This document shows, piece after piece, positions 55,783 through 64,000 of a DNA stretch of 64,000 nucleotides (positions are counted from its first letter, which is position 1; every line of letters starts with the position of its first letter). Position numbers and translations under genes: made by a program. The stretch comes from an uncultured Akkermansia sp. Lineage in GTDB: Bacteria > Verrucomicrobiota > Verrucomicrobiia > Verrucomicrobiales > Akkermansiaceae. Under the pieces are notes generated by a model. The model had not been told where the DNA came from, did no database searches, and saw only the letters and a list, made by a program, of their open reading frames with translations. The stretch spans positions 298,533-362,532 of the forward strand of contig CAJKMG010000001.1 of assembly GCA_905200945.1 (NCBI GenBank). Reading direction: 5' to 3'.

Positions 55783-58700
55783 ATGAAGGCATTTACCATC
55801 ACCTCTATTCTGGCTGCCGCGTGCCTGTTCCCGTCCTATTCTCCGGCCGGAGCCGCAGCAGAAACCAAAGCTCAGGCTGCCTCAATGCAGACGGCGGCAG
55901 GTATTCCCAAGCAGGATCCTCAGCTTATCAAGGGAAAGCTAGCCAACGGCCTGACCTACTTCATCCGCCCGAATGCGGAACCCAAGGGCCGGTTCAGTAT
56001 CCGCCTGCGCGTCAACACGGGTTCCCTGAATGAAACGGATGACATCCAGGGCGTTTCCCACTTCCTGGAACACATGGTTTTCAACGGAAGCACCCACTTC
56101 AAGCGCGGGGAAATGATTCCCGCCATGCAGAAAGAGGGCCTGGGCCTGGGAGGGGACGCAAATGCGTACACCGCCTTTGACGAAACCGTGTACATGATGG
56201 ACGTGCCCAGCATGAAGGAATCCACCGTGGACCTGGCCTTCACCATCATGAGGGATTTTGCGGACGGGGCCCTGCTGGAAGAAAGCGCCATTGACGCGGA
56301 ACGCGGCATCATCACCAGTGAATACAAGGTGCGCGATTCCGCCGGCTACCGGGTCATGAAAGAAGTTTTCTCCATCATGCTGGATGGTACCCGCATTCCC
56401 GACCGTTACCCCATCGGCACGCTGGAAGTAATCCGCACCGCGCCGCGGGAAAAATTTATCAACTATTACCGTACCCACTACGTTCCCAGCCAAATGCAGC
56501 TCGTCATCGCCGGGGACATCACGCCGGAACAGGGAAAAGCCTGGGTGGAAAAATATTTTGGCTCCATGAAGAAGGACAGCTACTCCTTCCAGACGGATCG
56601 GGGCTCGCTCAAAACGGCTACGGAAACCACCGCTCACTGGATCACCAACAAGGAGGCCACCAGCACGGAAGCCAGCATCAACATCGCCCGGCCCTACGTG
56701 AAAAAGCCGGATACCATCGCCAACCGCAACAAAAATATTCCCTTGAACGTGGCTTACGCCATGCTGAACCGCCGTCTGGAAAAGATGGCGAAGAATGCGG
56801 ACTGCCCCTTTATCTCCGCGGAAGGAGGCCGCGCGGACATAGTGGAAGCGGCGGAAGTGGATTCCATTCAAACCCAGGCGGACTACAAGAATTGGAAAGC
56901 GGCTCTGGCTTCCATTGAACAGGAACTGCGCCGGGCCATCGAATTCGGCTTCAACAAGGAAGAACTGGCGGAAGCCCGCAGCAACATGACCGCCGCCGCG
57001 GAAAACGCCATCAAGTCCTGGGCCACCGCCAAATCGGAAGACCTGGCTTCCGCCATCGCCCAGAGCGCCGCGCAGGACAAGGTCTTCACCACGCCGCAGG
57101 AAGACTGGGCCATTTCCAGGGAAGTCGTGGAAAACCTGACGCCCGAACAATGCCAGGCTGCCCTGAAGGAAGCCTGGAGCGGAGCCTTTCCCCGCGTGAT
57201 CGTCACATCCAACAAGGAAAACGCCCAGGGAAGCGCTGAAATCATGAAAACGTACCGGGAGTCCCGGACCGCCAAGGTACAGCCCTACCAGGCGGACAGC
57301 CGGAAGGATTTCTCCTATAAATTCGGGGAACCCGGCAAGGTGACGGCCCGCGCGGAAGCTGCTGACCTGGGAGTCACCCAGCTCACCCTTTCCAACGGCG
57401 TGCGCGTCAACCTGAAACCCACGGAATTTGACAAGGATTCCATCAACATCACCTTTGCCGTGGACGGCGGAGAACTGAGCAGACCGGAAAAGGCCTCCGG
57501 GCTGGAACTCTTTGCGGGCGCCGTGATGAACGGCGGAGGCTTGAAAGACCATTCCAATGACGAACTGGCCGCCATCATGGCGGGCAAGAAGGTCGGTGTG
57601 GGCTTTTCCATGACGGACCGCTTCTTCCTGCTTTCCGGAAACACCAACAGGGAAGACCTGGAAACGCAGCTTCAGCTCCAGACGGCCTACCTGATGTACC
57701 CCGGCTACCGCCAGGACGGCGTCATCCTGCTCCGGCGGGCCATTCCCATGATTTATAACAAGATGGATCATGAAGTGCAGGGAGCCATGAAGAAGCAGGT
57801 TCCGGCCATCCTGTACAAAAACAATCCCCGGTTCACCTTCCCCACTCAGGAGCAGCTGAACTCCTACCAGGTCAAGGACGTGCAGGATTGGGTGGACGCA
57901 CCGCTGAAGAACAATTACATGGAAGTGACCGTTACGGGAGACTTCAGGACGGAAGATATCATCCCCCTGCTGGAACGCACCGTAGGCGCGGTGCCCAAGC
58001 GGGCGGAAGCTCCGGCCGCGCTGGATGAAAAACTTCGCCATCCGTCCATGGCGGAATTCAATTTCTCCAAGGATCTGACCTATGACTCCTCCATTGATAA
58101 AACAATGGTCTGCCTCTTCTGGAAAACGCCCGGAGGAGAAAATAAAAAGCTGGCCCGCAGGCTGAATATGCTCAAGGCCGTCTTTTATGACCGCGTATTC
58201 AAGGGCCTGCGCGAAGACATGGGAGAAACCTACTCCCCTTCCACCGGCCTCAATATCAGTGAAACCTATCCGGACGGCGGCTATATCATCACGATGAGTT
58301 CCGGCGTCATGCGTAATAAGGAGGCTGTACGCAACGCCATTGCCAGAATTGCGAACGACCTCGGCAAAGGAAACATCACCCAGGAGGAACTGGACCGTGC
58401 CCGCAATCCCATTCTCAACTCCATGGACCGTGCCCAGCGCGACAACGGTTACTGGACATCCCTGCTGAAAGACTCCCAGGCCAAGCCGGAACGGTTGAAC
58501 CAGCAGAGGGAAAGCATTCCGGATGTAAAAGCCATCACCGTGGAAGAAGTCAACAAACTTGCCAAAGATATCTTCGGCAAGGGAGAGCACCTCAACCTGA
58601 ACATTCTGCCGGATCATCCGGCCGCGGAAGCTCCGCCTGCTGAAAAGCAGGCGGACAAAGCCGCTTCTCCCCGGGCCGCCGTCTCACCGGCGGCTTTTTG

Positions 58701-60213
58701 CGTTCGCGCCACCGTCGTAAAGACTGTCAACAAAGACTCCGGCAAGAACGGATATGCCATCATTATTTCCGAAGAAACAGCCGCTATGCCGGCCTGGAAG
58801 GCCGTGGCGGACAAACTGTCCGAAAAACACGGAGGCACCATCATCACCGTGAAGGATTCCGTATTCTCCAAGCTGGACACGCTCAAAAAAATGGCCCCCC
58901 GCTTCATGGCCGTCGTCGCGCGCCCGGAGGAAATAGACCGGGTGCTGGTGAATGACCTGCACCGCCTGAGCCGCCGGCTGGACGACGACCCCTACGGAGA
59001 CTGTATCTGGGGCATTGTCACAGGGTACACCCCGCAGGCCGCCATGAGAATAGCCTCTGAAACGAAGCCTCTCGTCATCAGCCGCGCCATGGGAACTACC
59101 AACGTGGATTCCTCCCGGTTCAAAGACAGCATGAGCATCACGGACTGGCAGCCCTTCCAATATCTGGAACAGCATGGTTCCAAGGGCAGGGTGACGCCGG
59201 CTTTCTACACAAAAGGGCTGAAAGAACAGGACAAGGGGGATGAAACCACGCTGGGCGTAACGCCCAAGCTGATGGAATACTGGAAACGTTATTCCCCGCA
59301 GCTCTTTGTGACGGCCTCCCACGCAACCCAGTTTAATCTGGAAATGCCTTTCGGCAAGGGGCTCATCGTTTCCGGCAACAACCGTTTCCACGCTCTGGAC
59401 AAAAAACAGTTCAGGGAATTCACCACTTTCCTGCGCGGAGTAATCTTCAACGGGAAGGAAGATGACCTGCTCTCCTTCCTTAAGAGAATTAAAGCTCCGG
59501 TGATTGAAATCAAGCCGGTTCCGGCTGTCTGGGTCGCGGCGGGGAACTGTCTGATCGGAGACGCCAAGAAAACGAAAAATTCCATGGCTGTCACCGCTCT
59601 GAGCCGCTACGGCTTCAACCAGCTGGTAGGCTACACCGTCCCTTCCTGGTATGGCAAGGGCGGCTGGGGGACGCTGAGCCTTCTGTTCAGCAATCATGAC
59701 GCCTCCAGCCTGGCGGAAGCCTGGTACTTGAACAACCAGTTCATTCTGGACGAAACCATGACCCGCTTCCCCAAACTCATGGATGTTCACTTTAACGCCC
59801 CGGATATCAATGGAATCAAAGACGATCCGGACTTTGCCAGGGGCATGAACTCCGCCGGATACGGCATGGGCAAGGATCAACTGGGGCTTATTCATGACCG
59901 GGATACCGTGGCCTTTTACGGAGACCCTGCATGGACGGCGCGTCTTGACGAATCCCGCACTCCGTCCCCCTGGCATATCGACTGGAATGATCCGGCAGAT
60001 GCCTCCAAAGGCTTCACCGTCACAGCCAACAAAGACGCCAAAGGTCGCCTGGGAGTCTGGTTCCCCAATCGAATCAGCGCCGGCAAAGCCACCGTCACCA
60101 TCGGCGGAACCGCCACTCCCGTTGAAAAAGCAGGCCTCCTGACCAACGACTTCCTTCTGCTCCGGGAACTGGAACTCAAAAAGGGAGAAAAAGCCATCGT
60201 GGACATGAAATAG
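55783..60213 (+). CDS. Giant exported M16 metallopeptidase fused to a C25/caspase-like domain
   Basis: A 1476-residue exported protein. A signal sequence (MKAFTITSILAAACLFPSYS) precedes the M16 zinc site HFLEH (His93, Glu96, His97) with the third ligand Glu173 in DAERGIITSE, 76 residues on. Further M16 domains run to about 960. The last 500 residues are different: WKAVADKLSEKHGG, GIVTGYTPQAAMRIA, a His1180 in TASHATQF and Cys1256 in AAGNCLIGDA. The layout resembles the C25 gingipain/caspase fold, with a possible His-Cys dyad. Insulinase-type M16 peptidases degrade small peptides; the fusion suggests a two-activity protein. The C25-like call is tentative. Confidence 0.85.
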   Translation: MKAFTITSILAAACLFPSYSPAGAAAETKAQAASMQTAAGIPKQDPQLIKGKLANGLTYFIRPNAEPKGRFSIRLRVNTGSLNETDDIQGVSHFLEHMVFNGSTHFKRGEMIPAMQKEGLGLGGDANAYTAFDETVYMMDVPSMKESTVDLAFTIMRDFADGALLEESAIDAERGIITSEYKVRDSAGYRVMKEVFSIMLDGTRIPDRYPIGTLEVIRTAPREKFINYYRTHYVPSQMQLVIAGDITPEQGKAWVEKYFGSMKKDSYSFQTDRGSLKTATETTAHWITNKEATSTEASINIARPYVKKPDTIANRNKNIPLNVAYAMLNRRLEKMAKNADCPFISAEGGRADIVEAAEVDSIQTQADYKNWKAALASIEQELRRAIEFGFNKEELAEARSNMTAAAENAIKSWATAKSEDLASAIAQSAAQDKVFTTPQEDWAISREVVENLTPEQCQAALKEAWSGAFPRVIVTSNKENAQGSAEIMKTYRESRTAKVQPYQADSRKDFSYKFGEPGKVTARAEAADLGVTQLTLSNGVRVNLKPTEFDKDSINITFAVDGGELSRPEKASGLELFAGAVMNGGGLKDHSNDELAAIMAGKKVGVGFSMTDRFFLLSGNTNREDLETQLQLQTAYLMYPGYRQDGVILLRRAIPMIYNKMDHEVQGAMKKQVPAILYKNNPRFTFPTQEQLNSYQVKDVQDWVDAPLKNNYMEVTVTGDFRTEDIIPLLERTVGAVPKRAEAPAALDEKLRHPSMAEFNFSKDLTYDSSIDKTMVCLFWKTPGGENKKLARRLNMLKAVFYDRVFKGLREDMGETYSPSTGLNISETYPDGGYIITMSSGVMRNKEAVRNAIARIANDLGKGNITQEELDRARNPILNSMDRAQRDNGYWTSLLKDSQAKPERLNQQRESIPDVKAITVEEVNKLAKDIFGKGEHLNLNILPDHPAAEAPPAEKQADKAASPRAAVSPAAFCVRATVVKTVNKDSGKNGYAIIISEETAAMPAWKAVADKLSEKHGGTIITVKDSVFSKLDTLKKMAPRFMAVVARPEEIDRVLVNDLHRLSRRLDDDPYGDCIWGIVTGYTPQAAMRIASETKPLVISRAMGTTNVDSSRFKDSMSITDWQPFQYLEQHGSKGRVTPAFYTKGLKEQDKGDETTLGVTPKLMEYWKRYSPQLFVTASHATQFNLEMPFGKGLIVSGNNRFHALDKKQFREFTTFLRGVIFNGKEDDLLSFLKRIKAPVIEIKPVPAVWVAAGNCLIGDAKKTKNSMAVTALSRYGFNQLVGYTVPSWYGKGGWGTLSLLFSNHDASSLAEAWYLNNQFILDETMTRFPKLMDVHFNAPDINGIKDDPDFARGMNSAGYGMGKDQLGLIHDRDTVAFYGDPAWTARLDESRTPSPWHIDWNDPADASKGFTVTANKDAKGRLGVWFPNRISAGKATVTIGGTATPVEKAGLLTNDFLLLRELELKKGEKAIVDMK

Positions 60214-60688
60214 GCCGAAAGCGGTAAATAGCGGCAGGGGAGGATTTAACGGCCCTGCCGCCGGAATCGGCGCGGATGCGAAGGAGGATGCTTCCGGGCT
60301 TCGTCCGGGGAATGTCCTTTTTCCTGGCGGAAGCTTTCTTCACCGGCATGATGATGTTCCTGATCCTGGGTATTTTCACGCACTTCATTATAAACCTCAG
60401 ACCGAAAGCGCCCCGGCTGTTCAGCTGATGCCGCATGTGCCTGCCGGACAAGGCAGCAAATCGTTCAGACGGATAGTTCTTCCGAATACGTTTCCAGCCA
60501 GCCGGTGACGTAACAACTCACCAAGAGCGTACAACTCCAATTCGGCGCCGCCGGAAAACTGTTCATAATTCCGTTTTCCGCAACAGGATAAGTGCTATAA
60601 GCCATTGCCAGGCCATGGCTCCATTGACAGAGAGGAAAAAGAAGGATAGTATGAGATGTCTACTTCCAACTCCATTACACCATCATCA
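60214..60688. other. Intergenic region before the first entericidin-like gene
   Basis: No gene is visible. The short frames show no family features. The 3' part carries a strong promoter (60624-60652). Confidence 0.4.
60624..60652 (+). promoter_or_regulatory. Sigma-70-like promoter of the first entericidin-like gene
   Basis: A perfect -35 TTGACA (60624-60629), a 17-nt spacer and the -10 TAGTAT (60647-60652). The start codon at 60689 is about 30 nt past the expected transcription start. Confidence 0.6.
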
Positions 60689-60835
60689 ATGAACACAAAA
60701 TTAGCCATCCTCATCCTTGCGGCAGCCTTTGGACTCCCCTCCTGCAACACCATTAGTGGAATCGGCAAGGATGTCGAATCCATGGGGAGTAAAATAAACG
60801 ACGCTTCCCAAGCGACCAGCCGGGCCATGGAATAG
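60689..60835 (+). CDS. Entericidin-like small lipoprotein (copy 1)
   Basis: A 48-residue lipoprotein. The signal MNTKLAILILAAAFGLPSC has the lipidated Cys19, followed by NTISGIGKDVESMGSKIND. The C-N-T-I-x-G-x-G-K-D-V pattern is that of entericidin A/B, small lipoproteins linked to stationary-phase lysis and antidote function in Enterobacteria. A second copy lies on the opposite strand 130 nt downstream. Lysis activity is not shown here. Confidence 0.8.
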   Translation: MNTKLAILILAAAFGLPSCNTISGIGKDVESMGSKINDASQATSRAME

Positions 60836-60917
60836 CAGGAAAGGTTCCCGGTATTTTCATCCCGGCAGGAACCTGAAGCCGATATTTATACCGGCAGGAA
60901 TCTTCTTCAATCAACAG

Positions 60918-60950
60918 CCGCTTCTCCTCTCCCGGAGAAGCGGTCGTATT
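60918..60950 (+). terminator. Hairpin between the convergent entericidin-like genes
   Basis: CCGCTTCTCC pairs with GGAGAAGCGG (60918-60927 with 60934-60943) around TCTCCC. A TATT stretch follows; it may terminate both transcripts. Confidence 0.55.
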
Positions 60951-60967
60951 GTTATTGCGGGGGATCT

Positions 60968-61111
60968 TTACATGGCCCGGCTGGTGGAACGGGCAGCGGA
61001 ATTAATATCGCTGCCGACCGCTTCCACATCCTTGCCCACCCCGCCGATCGTATTGCAGGAAACACACCCCAGAAGGGTGGCGATACTTAGAATAATCAAT
61101 TTGCTTTTCAT
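60968..61111 (-). CDS. Entericidin-like small lipoprotein (copy 2)
   Basis: A 47-residue lipoprotein with Cys19 in LLGCVSC and the same NTIGGVGKDVEAVGSDIN core as copy 1, ending in the shared SRAM. The start is MKSKLIIL; an adjacent Met one codon upstream is an alternative. It faces copy 1 tail to tail. In E. coli the pair acts as toxin and antidote on one strand in tandem; this convergent layout is unlike that. Confidence 0.75.
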   Translation of the reverse strand: MKSKLIILSIATLLGCVSCNTIGGVGKDVEAVGSDINSAARSTSRAM

Positions 61112-61314
61112 CATTTTATTGGAAGAGTTCCGAGTAATCAGACTCCATTCCTCCATTCCCCGTTCAAAGAACCGGCCATCATGCCACACAGCCCCCTGTC
61201 ATTCTCCGTTCTTGCCATGCGTACCCGAAACACTTAAAAAACATGCGTCAACGGAAGAAAATGTCGGGCGGATATCCGCCCCGCTTCCCGGAACCATTAT
61301 TATTTACTACCAAG

Positions 61315-62196
61315 ATGATTAAAGTAGCCATCGTAGGATACGGCAACATCGGGAAATACGCTGTGGATGCCTTGCGCGCCGCTCCCGATATGGAACTGGC
61401 GGGGATCGTGCGCCGCCCCGGCAGCGAACCTGTGCACGGCATCAAGACCGTAAGCAGCATGGAGGAACTGGGTCATGTGGACGCGGCCCTGCTCTGCACC
61501 CCCACCCGCAGCGTGGAAGAAACGGCCCTGCCCCTGCTCGCCCGCGGCATCAACACGGTAGACAGCTTCGATATTCACGGGGACATCGTGGCCCTGCGCC
61601 GTTCCCTGGGAGCCCAGGCAATCAAACATGACGCCGTCTCCATTATCTCCGCCGGCTGGGATCCCGGCACGGACTCCGTCATCCGCACCCTGATGCAGGC
61701 CATGGCCCCCAAGGGCATTACGTACACCAACTTCGGTCCCGGCATGAGCATGGGCCACAGCGTCGTGGCGCGTTCCAAGGAAGGAGTGGCGGACGCGCTC
61801 TCCCTCACCATCCCCACGGGTTCCGGCGTACACCGCCGCATGGTTTACGTAGTGCTGAAGGAAGGCGCCAAATTCTCCGACGTGGAATTCGCCATCAAAT
61901 CCGATTCTTACTTCAGCCATGACGACACCCGTGTGCTGCAGGTACCCGATATTGACGTGCTGAAAGACATGGGCCACGGTGTGCTGATGGAACGCAAGGG
62001 CGTTTCCGGCTCCACGCAGAACCAGATGTTCACGTTTGAAATGCGCATCAATAATCCGGCCCTGACCGCCCAGGTCATGGTGGCCTCCGCCCGCGCCAGC
62101 ATGAAACTGGCTGCAGGCTGCTACACGTTGCCGGAAATAGCCCCGATGGATTTTCTGCCGGGCGACCGCGAAGAATTGATTGCCCAGCTGGTCTAA
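61315..62196 (+). CDS. ddh: meso-Diaminopimelate dehydrogenase
   Basis: Converts tetrahydrodipicolinate to meso-diaminopimelate with ammonia and NADPH in one step, a short route to lysine and peptidoglycan precursor. The Rossmann motif is KVAIVGYGNIGKYAVDAL, followed by ALLCTPTRSVEE, SIISAGWDPGTDSVIR and TNFGPGMSMGHSVVAR. The start is MIKVAIVGYGN; 24 residues upstream in frame are excluded. 293 residues fits Ddh (about 320 in Corynebacterium). Confidence 0.93.
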   Translation: MIKVAIVGYGNIGKYAVDALRAAPDMELAGIVRRPGSEPVHGIKTVSSMEELGHVDAALLCTPTRSVEETALPLLARGINTVDSFDIHGDIVALRRSLGAQAIKHDAVSIISAGWDPGTDSVIRTLMQAMAPKGITYTNFGPGMSMGHSVVARSKEGVADALSLTIPTGSGVHRRMVYVVLKEGAKFSDVEFAIKSDSYFSHDDTRVLQVPDIDVLKDMGHGVLMERKGVSGSTQNQMFTFEMRINNPALTAQVMVASARASMKLAAGCYTLPEIAPMDFLPGDREELIAQLV

Positions 62197-62262
62197 TCCG
62201 GAGCATTGCGGACACACGCATCCGGGGCAGTTCTTCCGCCCCTGTTCCGCAAGCTTTCCTTT

Positions 62263-62295
62263 ATCCTCCGGCCCGCAGCCGGAGGATTTTTATTG
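62263..62295 (+). terminator. Terminator between ddh and the L,D-transpeptidase gene
   Basis: ATCCTCCGGC pairs with GCCGGAGGAT around CCGCA, followed by TTTTTATT. The genes converge here, so it may serve both. Confidence 0.85.
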
Positions 62296-63018
62296 CTCCA
62301 CAACAACCAGCCTTCCATTGACGACATTCACCCGGGCCGGAGTACGGGTCCGCTCCGTCCAGTCCCATGCGCGGGCCATGTCCGTCCAAAAAGCGGCGTG
62401 GGGGGAATCCTTTTCCTCTGACAAACGCGCCGGAGTAGGCACGAAAGGATAAATCTGCACGGGAACGTTTTTTTGCCCATGAACCAGAGCCTGTTCCACC
62501 ATGGTATAAATCTCCTCAATCCCGGAATCGGTCATCGCCAGGCAACCGATGGAAACATCCCGGCCATGCACCATGATGAAGCTCCCCGTCCGGTTCAGGG
62601 AGCGGTCATAGGCATTCGGATATCCGATGTTGAAAGACAAATGGTAATTGCTCCGGGGATTGAGTCCGGACGGATTCACTTCATAAAAACCTTCCGGCGT
62701 TTGCCTGTCCCCCTCTTTCTCCTTGGGGCCCAGCTTTCCGGACCATGCGGCAATCGGATAGCGCTTGGCAAGCATGTAGCATTCCGCCTTGTCCGGTTTC
62801 ACCCACAGTTCCAGGACGGAGTCTTCCTTTACGGCCCGTAAAAACACAGGACTTCCCACCCTGGCGCCGCACGGCTCCAGAAAGGAATTCAGCACGGGCG
62901 TTACCCGTTTCCGCGCGATATCCGCACGGTTGGAGGATTTTTCTGCACATGCCATATTGAAAGCCGCTACGGCGGAAACCAGCAGCCCCAGCAAGGACAG
63001 GGCTATACCCTTCTTCAT
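62290..63018 (-). CDS. L,D-transpeptidase (YkuD/YafK type)
   Basis: A 242-residue exported protein. The signal sequence MKKGIALSLLGLLVSAVAA precedes an L,D-transpeptidase domain. The catalytic motif is MVHGRDVSIGCLAM, with Cys159 as nucleophile. YafK-like enzymes cross-link peptidoglycan or attach protein to it. The much longer in-frame reading upstream has no signal or family features, so MKKGIA is the start. Its neighbour ddh makes the diaminopimelate it would act on. Confidence 0.88.
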   Translation of the reverse strand: MKKGIALSLLGLLVSAVAAFNMACAEKSSNRADIARKRVTPVLNSFLEPCGARVGSPVFLRAVKEDSVLELWVKPDKAECYMLAKRYPIAAWSGKLGPKEKEGDRQTPEGFYEVNPSGLNPRSNYHLSFNIGYPNAYDRSLNRTGSFIMVHGRDVSIGCLAMTDSGIEEIYTMVEQALVHGQKNVPVQIYPFVPTPARLSEEKDSPHAAFWTDMARAWDWTERTRTPARVNVVNGRLVVVEQ

Positions 63019-63327
63019 AAACCATATATAATGGAGGCGTTTGTTTTGACAAGAAGAAAACCGGCCAGCCCTTTCCGAAGGAGGAAAAGGGAAAGACGGA
63101 GAAAAAGAATACGGAGGATGAAAAGAAGGACGGTTCCCAGGAAAGCCCCCTTCCTGAAGATATTTTCCGAATAGAAGATATATCTGTGCTGGAAACGCAG
63201 GCTCCGGAGGAATACCATCACCCTGGACGGCAACTGGTCCAGCCCTCAGCATGCCAGGGGAAGACCCGCCTGTAATTGACCTCATCTTCGCACTGCCGCA
63301 GAGAAGAGCGGCATTCACGGAAACGCC
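63019..63327. other. Intergenic region between the L,D-transpeptidase and YdeI genes
   Basis: The genes diverge. It holds no recognisable gene, only purine-rich runs at 63050-63160; promoters for both are expected. Confidence 0.35.
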
Positions 63328-63897
63328 ATGGAAATACATAACCTTCTTCCCATCACCACACGGAAGGAATTAAGAATATGGCTGGGAAAAAACCACCTCA
63401 CTTCCTCCTGCTGCTGGGTTCTCACGACGAGGAAGCCCTCCCCACATGCCCTCCTTTACCTGGATGTTGTGGAAGAAGCCCTGTGCTTCGGGTGGATTGA
63501 CAGCACCCGCAAGAAAACAGCCTCCGGGTTCCTGGCTCAAAGGCTCACTCCCCGATCCAGGAAGAGTAAATGGTCCGAATTGAACAAGGAACGCGTCCGC
63601 CGCCTGTTCAGACTGGGACTAATGACGCCCCACGGCGAAAAATGCCTGCCGGAAATGAATCCGGAGGCGTTCCGTATTGACCCGGTTATTTTACAAAGCC
63701 TTCAACAGGATCCCCTTATTTACGCCAATTTCCTGGCGTTTCCCCGGTTATACCGCCATGTACGCCTGGATACCATTCAAATTAAAAAAAACCAGCCGGA
63801 ACTGTTCCGCAGACGCCTGGAAAAATTCCTGAAGAATACCCGTGAAAACAGGATGTACGGGGAATGGCACGACGGGGGACGGCTGCTGGAAGAGTAA
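63328..63897 (+). CDS. YdeI/OmpD-associated (OmdA) family protein
   Basis: A 189-residue protein with the family segment YLDVVEEALCFGWIDSTRKK and the following RLTPRSRKSKWSELNKERVR. YdeI in Enterobacteria is tied to antimicrobial peptide resistance; related proteins are called bacteriocin-protection proteins. The C-terminal half (about 110-189) is more variable. It appears as a single-gene unit. Confidence 0.85.
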   Translation: MEIHNLLPITTRKELRIWLGKNHLTSSCCWVLTTRKPSPHALLYLDVVEEALCFGWIDSTRKKTASGFLAQRLTPRSRKSKWSELNKERVRRLFRLGLMTPHGEKCLPEMNPEAFRIDPVILQSLQQDPLIYANFLAFPRLYRHVRLDTIQIKKNQPELFRRRLEKFLKNTRENRMYGEWHDGGRLLEE

Positions 63898-64000
63898 ACG
63901 CCGGGCGGCTTCCATTTCCCTGCCGGCGCGCCCGGACGTTACCAAGCCGTTCCGGAGTTGTCCGGAACGGCCCTGGAGGGTCAGGAGGAAGGCCTTTGGG

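Noticed and set aside
55939..58617. An 892-codon open frame opposite the M16 gene
   Set aside because: It is an antisense shadow of a high-GC gene with no family features.
63946..63971. Hairpin GCCGTTCCGGA/TCCGGAACGGC after the YdeI gene
   Set aside because: The stem is perfect but no T-run follows on either strand, so I did not call it a terminator.
1..64000. CRISPR arrays, insertion sequences, integrases, rRNA genes, known riboswitches
   Set aside because: I looked for regular short repeats, transposase-like frames and rRNA or riboswitch motifs and found none that I could support.

Overview
The window looks like a chromosomal segment of a host-associated, mucin-degrading Verrucomicrobiota bacterium, most likely Akkermansia or a close relative. 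The reasons are an autotransporter barrel end, two secreted formylglycine-type sulfatases plus a secreted GH2 glycosidase, a prepilin-like protein with an exact H-X9-DG motif, a long GreA fusion of the type also known from Chlamydia, lipid A (lpxK) and meso-diaminopimelate dehydrogenase genes, and moderately G+C-rich DNA with few strong Shine-Dalgarno sequences. Genus assignment is inference from gene content; no 16S gene is present. No insertion sequence, prophage, CRISPR array or rRNA operon was seen.

Layout. 1-5.2 kb: end of an autotransporter, proB-proA (minus strand) and a transketolase. 5.7-7.5 kb: a GreA-type transcript cleavage factor with a very long N-terminal extension. 7.8-13.0 kb: purine cluster purC, a double-length PurS-like protein, purL, purQ and an SDR-like protein. 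13.1-22.0 kb: M42 aminopeptidase, a GH2 glycosidase with a MauE/DoxX-like membrane protein, mreB, an RNase E/G and a siroheme-decarboxylase-like AsnC-type protein. 22.5-29.6 kb (minus strand): ExbB, two ExbD and two exported TPR-like proteins, probably an energised cell-envelope system. 29.7-31.1 kb: endonuclease III and a 3D-domain lipoprotein. 32.0-33.8 kb: a tightly coupled pair made of a uracil-DNA-glycosylase-like protein without iron-sulfur cysteines and a TrpC-like protein without its catalytic lysines. 33.9-37.0 kb (minus strand): yraN, rnhB, a CorC/TlyC membrane protein, an FmdB zinc ribbon and rpsN. 38.0-46.5 kb: argG, sulfatase, rsmB, tpiA, a prepilin-like protein, a membrane protein and a second sulfatase. 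47.1-55.5 kb: an orphan membrane protein beside an AT-rich stretch, tRNA-Lys, thioesterase, comF, mazG, an HTH-like protein, RNase D, a zinc-ribbon coiled-coil protein, lpxK and a small membrane protein. 55.8-63.9 kb: a very large M16 peptidase fused to a possible gingipain/caspase-like domain, two convergent entericidin-like lipoproteins, diaminopimelate dehydrogenase, an L,D-transpeptidase and a YdeI/OmdA protein.

How the genes fit together. Most of the window is housekeeping: purine, proline, arginine, pentose-phosphate and glycolytic enzymes, ribosome and rRNA maturation, DNA repair and RNA turnover. The accessory layer is at the envelope: sulfatases and GH2 for host glycans, the M16 fusion for peptides, an ExbBD-TPR system, and peptidoglycan or lipid A enzymes. 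The most unusual signals are the degenerate UDG-like/TrpC-like pair, the M16 fusion, the entericidin pair and the ExbBD-TPR cluster.
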